From positions 434,001-498,000 of the forward strand of contig JAADJZ010000008.1 of NCBI GenBank assembly GCA_011032825.1: 64,000 bases of DNA, in the 5' to 3' direction. Position numbers and translations under genes: made by a program. The notes beneath the pieces were generated by a model. The model had not been told where the DNA came from. It did not search any database and saw nothing but the letters and a program-made list of their open reading frames with translations. Positions 57,135 through 64,000 of the stretch are shown here, piece after piece (position 1 is the stretch's first letter; each line of letters opens with the position of its first letter). This DNA comes from Massariosphaeria phaeospora. Lineage: Eukaryota > Ascomycota > Dothideomycetes > Pleosporales.

Positions 57135-58077
57135 CAAAGGACGGACGGTAGTCAGGTTTCAGCGCTGGGTGTTCGTCCCGGAAGCTTGCAGACTGTACGA
57201 CTGGCGCGCGGGCGCGCGGAAGAACCAAAAAAGCAATATGTAATGGCAGCTATTCAAGCACGTTCTGCGGTGACACAGCAAAGCCTGGCACGGCAGGAAG
57301 TGGTCGGTAGTAAGGGCTGTTTCAGCGGCACGCGAGTCTGAGGTCAGGGCTGCGGTGAATGTCCTGGCGTGGGCACGCGCCTTCCAGAATGGCGCCACTG
57401 CTAGCCGAGGCTTCTGTGGCGGGGCAGCTCGGCATCCAGCGGTCAGGACTGTTCAGCGGTCGGGGAGACGATCTACGGTGCGCCATTCTCCCATGCTGGC
57501 CAGGACGGCGAACACTCCCTAGCAGACACTCAGCAGTGAGGCGGGCAGCGGTTCGCAGCAGACAGGGCGCACGCGAAGCAAGAGCGTGCTCCTGCAGTGG
57601 GCGGCCGACTACACAGCCAATCAGCGGCTCCGCAGGCCGCACTCTACACGGCGCAAGCTGATGGGTTCTCTGGATGTTAGCCTGCATGCACGGCGCCGGC
57701 GACCACTACACCGGGACGCTGCGTTTCTATATCCGGGGGGGACGTCAGTGACAGTAAGCCTTGGAATGCCATCTTGTCCATTCACTGCTCATCGGCCTCG
57801 CCGCAAGGCCCTGCGTCTCTGCACACTGCCCCACGCACGCCTTTCCAGGTATCCCTATCTTCGTGTCTGCGGTGCCATGCAAAGGACCGCCCCGGAATAT
57901 TGGATCGGCGTCTGATTCCATGAAACCTGAAAGCAGCTTGAACGCCTCCCGTTTCCCATGTCCACCCCGAACTGCGCCAGACAGAGCGCCAAGCCATGCA
58001 ACCACATTGAGAAAGACCAGCACACCGCAAACACCAAGCAAGCCTGCATGCGCATAGTTGATTCCCAGCGAATCGTG
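57135..58077. other. Spacer between two minus-strand genes
   Basis: About 0.94 kb: promoter of the regulator gene and 3' end of the CENP-Q gene. Open frames here overlap and show no domain. Confidence 0.5.
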
Positions 58078-59113
58078 CTACTGCGCGCTGCCATGTCTGA
58101 ACAGCATGTCATCCAATGCTGCCTGTGCACCCAGCATAGCCCCATCGATGCCCTCCACCTGCACATGATTACCCTGCATATTCTCTAGGCTTCGCCGGAG
58201 TTGTTCGAGAAGCGGTGCGAGCTCCGAGTCGGAATCAGGGACATCGAGCGCTGACGTGTCCGTGGGCACCGATTGCTTCAAAGCAATATCTTCAGGCCCG
58301 TCGTTTCCGGTCTCAGCGTTTTCAAGATCTTGTAGTAGAGGATGGACCTGAAGTCTGTTAGCCAAGTTCTCAGCCGGACCAAGGCAGTGTTCCTACCGTG
58401 CCACGCTTCTCTTGGTGCTTCCACTCAGTGCCCCACTTCTTCGCCCGCCTCTTCAGATGCTCTAGACTCTCCTCATCCTTTCCGAGCAAATGTTCTGCTA
58501 CCTTGACCTGTTCCTTTAGGACCTGGTTCGAGTGACGCGCCGTTGTCACTTGTCGGTAGACTTGCGCATTCCGCTCTGTCAGTTTGTCGACATTGAACTG
58601 GATGTCCTTGGCTTGTGCTGGGATTCGTGACCTAGAAAGCTGACGTCCTAGTGCTCTAATGTGCATGTTTAATATCTCGTCCGCTTCGTCGATCTTTCGA
58701 CGATCGCGGCGGGTATTGACAATGTCGTTTTTTGCATCCTGGAGCACCGCTACGATCTGTTCTAGAAGGTGTGGGGAGACCTGCGGCCAAGTGTCGATTG
58801 TCTGTTGTGGTATTCTCCTTGTCGCTGGCGCGAGTTGAACGTACTTCCGCGTCACAGGCTCGTCGACTGCGATTTCGTCGATTTCAGTGTCTCTGACCTT
58901 GCGTTTCCGACCTCTCGAGACTTTCGTTCGTGACCCTGCTCCCTCTGCAGGTTGGGGTTCGGCCTGGTTGTGGGTCGATTGTTTTCGCGCCTTGTTTTTG
59001 GAGGCGGTAGGTTCGCGTTTAAGCTTCTTTGGCGCGCCCTTTTGGCCCGAACGCGTCGGCGCCTGGAAGGTGTTAGTAGATTTACCTAACAGAAAACAGT
59101 TGGACCTTACCAT
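58078..59113 (-). CDS. fta7: Kinetochore protein CENP-Q/Fta7
   Basis: Three exons on the minus strand: 59113-59111, 59062-58397 and 58347-58078; 312 residues. The first coding exon holds only the ATG: GTAAGG follows at once, and after a 48-nt intron the frame continues GCG CCG ACG (M-APTRSGQKG). CENP-Q works with CENP-U in the inner-kinetochore COMA complex. The N-terminal 75 residues are basic and disordered, and then come RKYVQLAPATRRIPQQTID, VSPHLLEQIVAVLQD and a long coiled coil (about 120-235) ending in KKWGTEWKHQEKRGT. After the second intron (49 nt) comes VHPLLQDLE and an acidic, helical tail. The gene is divergent from nfu1. Confidence 0.85.
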
Positions 59114-59670
59114 GGCGTTGTGGTGTAGATTCACGGTCGGCGCGAGCGCGTGTTTACAGTCGAGTCAAGCGAAACGTTATGTGCATAGAGCTAGTCCAGA
59201 ATAGGTAATGCGGCCGATGCTGGCTTTCAACCATGGAACATAGATCTTTCACAATGACACAACATCTTGTTTGATATAGCTAAGACTCTCATAGCTGATT
59301 AGAAAAACTAGACGAGCTCAGGCCAACATCTTCTGAGACGACACGATTACACTATCTTTTCAATAGAACTCTTAGCCATTCAGTACCCCACTCTGCGATC
59401 CTACTTTAGTTTTCGAGCTGCAGCAAGTATTCGAAATGCAACTACAGGATGACAGTCGTTAGTGCTGTGCGTACTTGATAGTCGTAAAGTATCTCAGAAA
59501 CGTGGAGTGGTACCCAGTTGAGATTCTACTATGAAGACTATGTGCGCCAAGTGATAGGGCTGATTAATGCAAAATGCGTCATATGGCCGAGGTCTCCGAG
59601 AATAAAACACCACCTACTAACATCGCCATCGATCGGACCCCCCGCTTCTTCCTACGCTTGCAGTTCTAAT
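59114..59670. other. Divergent promoter region, fta7 / nfu1
   Basis: 557 nt between the two start codons. No specific site claimed. Confidence 0.5.
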
Positions 59671-60656
59671 ATGGCCTCAAACTCACTATCGCGGTCCGCC
59701 GTTCGCGTCCTATCCAGGACTGCCTCAACTATACGTCCCCAGGCCCCGAGAGTCGCCACAAGATGTTTACAACAACAGCCATCAATAACTGCTTCATCTT
59801 TGAGACGCAGACCGAGGGTGCAGCCATCGATACAGAACCTCACACAGCCTATGTTCGCCGTAGCGCGACGTACAATGTTCATTCAAACCGAATCTACACC
59901 GAACGCGGACGTAAGTATGGTTCCCGAAGGCGCGCAGCGAAGTTATTGACATATAAGGCACTTAAATTCAACCCCAATCAACGAGTCCTCCCTGAATCGA
60001 TATCATCTCCGTTCCTAGAGTATCTCACACCTCGATCGACACTCGCGCCGCCGCATCCGTCGCCACTCGCTGCAAACCTTCTCAATATTGACGGAGTTAC
60101 ATCGGTCTTCCTAGCTGTAGACTATATCACAGTCACTAAGGACAGCGCAACTCCATGGGCCCATGTTAAACCGGAAGTGTTTGCTATCATCAACGAGTTC
60201 ATGATTTCCGGGCAAACGATTGTCAACACCATCGAAGACAAAGCGGGAGAGAGTGGACAAGAAGGAACCGAGGCTGATAGCTTGGCATACGATGAAAATG
60301 ACAGCGAGGTTATTGGCATGATAAAAGAGCTTCTAGAGACTAGAGTACGGCCCGCGATCCAAGAAGATGGCGGCGATATCGAGTTTCGAGGTTTCAACGA
60401 CGGACAAGTGCTTCTCAAACTGAGAGGAGCTTGTCGCACGTGTGATTCGAGCACTGTAACACTCAAAAATGGCATCGAGAGTATGCTCATGCACTATATT
60501 GAAGAGGTGAAGGGCGTGCAGCAAGTCATGGACCAGGAGGAGGAGATCGCCATGAAAGAGTTCGCCAAGTTTGAAGAGAAGCTGAGACAACAAAAAGGTC
60601 CGAACGCCGCGCCTTCCACAGTGGGTAAAGGCAGTTTAGACACCGTGGAAGGATAG
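59671..60656 (+). CDS. nfu1: NifU-like mitochondrial iron-sulfur carrier Nfu1
   Basis: Exons are 59671-59910 and 59958-60656, with a 47-nt intron in phase 0; 312 residues. Nfu1 delivers [4Fe-4S] clusters to mitochondrial enzymes such as lipoyl synthase and aconitase. The N-terminus is a basic, Ser/Arg-rich presequence (SNSLSRSAVRVLSRTASTIR). The Nfu N-terminal domain (about 70-175) has FIQTESTPNADALKFNPNQR and DGVTSVFLAVDYITVTK, and the NifU domain (about 195-265) has RPAIQEDGGDIEF and RGACRTCDSST with the cluster-binding CXXC at about 239-242. The C-terminus is Lys/Glu-rich. The exon join falls inside TPNAD-ALKF, a conserved block, so the model is firm. Confidence 0.95.
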
Positions 60657-61360
60657 ATATCCTATGCAAGGCACGGCACTCGATTGTGGAACTACTACTT
60701 CTTGCCCGTGATGGAATTTCTTTTGGTATGTGATTTTCTTCTCTTGTAGACGCTAGTGTAGCCTCTCTCTGTGCTTTCCATGAACGAAGTCAAATGATAG
60801 TAGCTTGTTCTCATGCTCTGAGCTTGCGTCATACCATATTGTACTTTATGTTCGGACTGGTAGGGATCGCGACAACCTAGTGCAAGATGTTCCTCAAAAT
60901 CAGATGGGAAAGAAGAACAGTAGTCCTAGCAGAAAATTGCTAATCAACATGAGCTTTAGGCAACACCGTTGACAGCATAGGGTATTATAAACAAGCAAAG
61001 CCTTGAACTATCTAGCATATTTGGTACAGTCGCTTCATGTGCGCACCGGCAACAAATCATGCCGGCAACAGTTATACCACGGGGATGACGGACCCTCGTG
61101 TTATTTCGCTAAGCCACTCAACACCCACTCCATAATGACCAACGCCGGCTTTAACGATCTATGGTTTTTCAACATCAAATCGAGCACAGCCGTTACGGGA
61201 TCATAGCCAATGTGGCTAGAACGTTGTGCCGTACATAGCGTCTCGCGGCTCTATTAAACGGTGTATATCCTTCCAATCGGTGGTTCAACCTGATGGTCTC
61301 CCCTTTCCACCCTTCCTACAGGAAACCATTGCCTTCAACCTGGATGGGAGCCCCGCCGGT
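60657..61360. other. Intergenic region
   Basis: About 0.7 kb between the ends of nfu1 (+) and a small secreted-protein gene (-). No feature recognised. Confidence 0.5.
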
Positions 61361-61738
61361 TTACGCACAAGGTGGTGGGTACAATTCTGATAGCACCGCG
61401 TTTATAGGCGGGGAATGACAACCTGAACAACGACAATACTTTGTGCGTATTCGTTAGCCTACCGATCTTTTGCCATGTGTACCACCTCTTTGTATGGTCA
61501 AGCTTACTTTGGTTGCTGCTGGAAAGGTGGTCGCTGTTCCTTCATGCTCCACACACTTAGCTAGTGCTTCTTTGGTGACTGGAGCTTGGCGGTCAATGAT
61601 CAATTGCGCGAGGCATTGACTGCCGTTCATCACGTCCAAGCATGCGAATTCGTCTTTGGGGCATCCGTCCTGGACTTTCTGGGTGCTTACGCCCACAATC
61701 GAGAGGAATAGTCCAAATCCGTAAATACCGAAGTGCAT
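61361..61738 (-). CDS. Small secreted eight-cysteine protein, effector-like
   Basis: Exons on the minus strand are 61738-61508 and 61438-61361, with a 69-nt intron (GTAAGC...CTAAC...AAG) in phase 0. The product has 102 residues with a signal peptide (MHFGIYGFGLFLSIVGVSTQ, cut after about residue 20). The mature part has eight cysteines at 26, 33, 42, 62, 79, 81, 84 and 101, spaced C-x6-C-x8-C-x19-C-x16-C-x-C-x2-C-x16-C; four are encoded in exon 2 (YCRCSGCHSPP to PPPCA). Without splicing, the frame would end in a cysteine-free tail, so the gain of exactly four Cys supports the intron. The pattern is not the CFEM spacing. Size, secretion and Cys content match apoplastic effectors or antimicrobial proteins, but no function can be assigned. 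Confidence 0.75.
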
Positions 61739-62458
61739 TGTCGCTAAGGTGAGTGTGTCGTTTTTCAGGGTGGTTTTTCCAAAACCCAGGCAATCGCCCA
61801 CGAGGTTACCTAGCTTTTATATACATAGGTATGTCTCATTTATCACAGTCACCTAACTCCGTCGATCTATACTCTCTGATCTTGGAATTGGGTCGGTTAT
61901 GGACCACTGACGTTGGTAAGACTCTAGAAATTCTCAGTCCGCCCCGCTTCGGCACTTAACCTTCGCCCCACACGGTGTGGGTTCTGAACTCTATACCCAG
62001 GTGTAATCATCTGCACCCTAGTAGTTACTCTATGAATTTATATTGACCCAGGATACTAGCTTGTTTATTTCTCTCGCCCAAGTTACACAAGCCAGAAGCG
62101 ATCCAATCATAGCGGCAGTGTCAGCAATAGCAGTACATTTCAACGGAATTTATTGGGCTCTAAACTCTTTCTGGCAGTTCATAGTAGAATTACTAAAAGA
62201 GTCCCAGGCGATACAATCTGTCCCAGATACATCCAATATTCGCAATGCCCCCTATAGGGCCCGAATGCCCTAGCCACTCGGGCCATAGGAATCCAGGGCC
62301 TTGCTATCGCTTATCATAGCAGTTCACGCTTGGATGAGACATATTGAGCAGAAACCAACGCAGTCTTCGTTTCGTGGAGAACGTTCTACTCTCACTGTCG
62401 TCTTATGACACCAATCTTTATCAGTTGCTAATTTCTATGAACTGTTCAGCTGGACAAG
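61739..62458. other. Divergent intergenic region between two secreted-protein genes
   Basis: 720 nt holding the promoters of the eight-Cys protein (-) and the DUF1996 protein (+). AT-richer than the genes. No other feature seen. Confidence 0.5.
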
Positions 62459-63722
62459 ATGAGATATACTTCAATACTCGCAATAGCGCTCGCTACTCCT
62501 AGCAGTGCATTAGTTCGATTCCATTGCTCGCAGCTGGTCACTGAAAGACTCGACCCTTTGGTTCAACCGGGGTCAAATCCATCTACTCATGTGCATCAGA
62601 TTGTTGGAGGCGTAAGTACCTTCGCGATTCTGTTGTCCTAGACCCAGGTGTTCTAACAACTATTGCTAGAACGCATTCAATGCATCGATGCATCCCGAAC
62701 TAGACATGCCAGGCGAATCGACCTGTACAAGTTGCCAGTTCTCTGATGACTTTTCGTATGCTCTGAGTTCAGTCTTCCGCGAGAGAGTGGCTAACATCTC
62801 TCAGCAACTACTGGACCGCTGTCCTTTATTTCCGCGCACAAAACGGCACCTACAAGCGCGTCCCGCAACTCGGAAACAACCAATTCCGAACTGCCAACGG
62901 CGGCCTCACCATCTACTACATGCAAGACCCCATCTACGAACCAGCACAAAAGTCCAAAGTGACGGCGTTCCAGAAGGTAAACGCACCCACATACTTCTCC
63001 TTCCAGCCCTTACTAGGAAACAGGGATTCCGCATGTTCGTCGGCGACGTGCAAGCCAGAACCCTAGCAGAAGCAGGCCGCTTCCGCCAGCTAACCTACAC
63101 CTGCCTCGACACCTTCAACCAGCGCTCCCCCGAAACCATCGCGCTCCCCGCCCGCAAATGCAAAGAAGGCATCATGACCTCGCTCCGCTTCCCCACCTGC
63201 TGGGACGGCGTGAACCTCGACAGCCCGGACCACATGTCGCACATCGTCTACCCCGAAACCGGGACCTTCGAGAGCGGCGGGCCCTGCCCTGCCACACACC
63301 CTGTGCGCACCGCACAAGTCATGTACGAGGTCGTGTGGGACACGAAGCCGTTCCACGATCTGGAGTGGCCCACGGACGGAAGCAACCCGTTTGTGTGGTC
63401 GTTTGGCGATGCGACGGGCTACGCTAATCACGCGGATTATGTGTTTGGCTGGAAGGACGACGCGCTGCAGAAAATATTGGATACGCCGTGCCACTTTGCG
63501 ACGAATTGCTCTGAGTCGGGCGCGAAGATGCAGTCGATTGACGCTATGAATAAGTGTACGCAAGAACCGGTGGTTAAGGAAGATATCGATTCTTGTAAGT
63601 TGGGATGCATCAGGATCCCGTGCCGGGCTCGAGCTGCACTTGCTAACTGTGAATCTTCGTTTTTAGGGCTTCCGGAACTGCCTGGTGGATTCCAAGCTCA
63701 ATATGCCCCTGCATCTGCGTAA
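62459..63722 (+). CDS. DUF1996-domain secreted protein
   Basis: Five exons: 62459-62611, 62670-62755, 62805-62976, 63024-63594 and 63667-63722; introns of 58, 49, 47 and 72 nt; 345 residues. A short signal peptide (MRYTSILAIALATPSSA) leads into the DUF1996 domain: FHCSQLVTERLDPLVQPG, HVHQIVGGNAFN, STCTSCQFSDDFSNYWTAVL, RFPTCWDGVNLDSPDHMSH and SFGDATGYANHADYVFGW. DUF1996 is common in fungal secretomes; conserved His and Cys residues suggest metal or carbohydrate binding, but no activity is established. All four joins restore conserved blocks. The protein ends soon after the domain, without the WSC or cellulose-binding modules seen in some relatives. Confidence 0.9.
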
Positions 63723-64000
63723 TCTTTTGGACTCGAAAAGAAGAATGATACTTTTGCTGTTTTTTACATATTGTATAGAAGTAAATACGTCGAGTGTGGT
63801 TAGAAGCTACATCTGCTTGATTGCAGTGCGATAAGTGAATCTTTTAAGATAGTAGCTCACATACTTGAGGCTTGATGTCTAAGCGTTCAACACACCACGA
63901 GAGGCGACAATTTTGGTAGGTCGTGAATGACGTCACATCAGTGGGGTGAAAAGAGCGAAAGTTTCCACTCTGATCCTTTCACTATTAGCAGACCCACACC
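63723..64000. other. 3' flank to the window end
   Basis: 278 nt after the DUF1996 gene. Nothing recognised. Confidence 0.4.

Noticed and set aside
1..64000. tRNA or rRNA genes
   Set aside because: By eye I found no B-box-like GGTTCGAATCC with a foldable cloverleaf and no rRNA block; a tRNAscan-SE run would settle it.

Overview
The window is nuclear DNA of a filamentous ascomycete (Pezizomycotina), most likely a dothideomycete. Genes are split by many 42-180 nt GT-AG introns with CTAAC/CTGAC-like branch sites, both strands are used, and several families are typical of filamentous fungi: a HET-domain gene, a DUF7514 protein, a DUF1996 protein, small secreted cysteine-rich proteins, SteC/Ste11 and an AcuM/Rds2-type regulator. 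I see no operons, tRNA, rRNA, CRISPR array or intact transposon.

0-13 kb: the end of a frameshifted aminoglycoside-phosphotransferase-like gene (-), a YeeE/YedE sulfur-compound transporter (+), the decayed relic of a small secreted-type protein (+), a three-KH-domain RNA-binding protein (+), xanthine dehydrogenase with GCGG-N6-CCGC palindromes and a GATA site upstream (+), and an F-box-like protein (-). A TA-rich gene-free stretch with a CAA microsatellite follows.

13-31 kb: mitochondrial HMG-CoA lyase (-), the MAPKKK Ste11/SteC (-), a DUF7514 protein (+), replication factor C subunit 5 (+), a small conserved fungal protein (+), the splicing factor Sde2 (-) head to head with ribosomal protein eS10 (+), and an Stc1-domain protein (-).

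31-45 kb: Tsr1 (+) and Utp7 (-), two small-subunit biogenesis factors facing each other; a HET-domain gene broken by a single in-frame TAA (-); a secreted HEXXH protein (-); and a secreted protein of unknown function (+).

45-64 kb: a Gyp5-type Rab-GAP (-), a single-pass membrane protein (+), the meiotic factor Spo22/Zip4 in 17 exons (-), an AcuM/Rds2-like Zn2Cys6-PAS regulator whose zinc cluster is built from 23-nt and 18-nt microexons (-), a CENP-Q/Fta7 kinetochore protein whose first coding exon is only the ATG (-), the Fe-S carrier Nfu1 (+), an eight-cysteine small secreted protein (-) and a DUF1996 secreted protein (+).

Functionally the window is mostly conserved housekeeping: ribosome small-subunit production (eS10, Tsr1, Utp7), RNA processing (Sde2, KH protein), chromosome biology (Rfc5, CENP-Q, Spo22, Stc1), signalling (Ste11), trafficking (Gyp5) and carbon, leucine and purine catabolism (AcuM, HMG-CoA lyase, XDH). 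Faster-evolving loci (HET, secreted proteins, phosphotransferase) lie between these genes, and three of them are broken. No single new multi-gene system is evident. The most unusual signals are the gene-disruption events, the microexons, the stop-free multiple-of-three introns and the putative purine-control sites.
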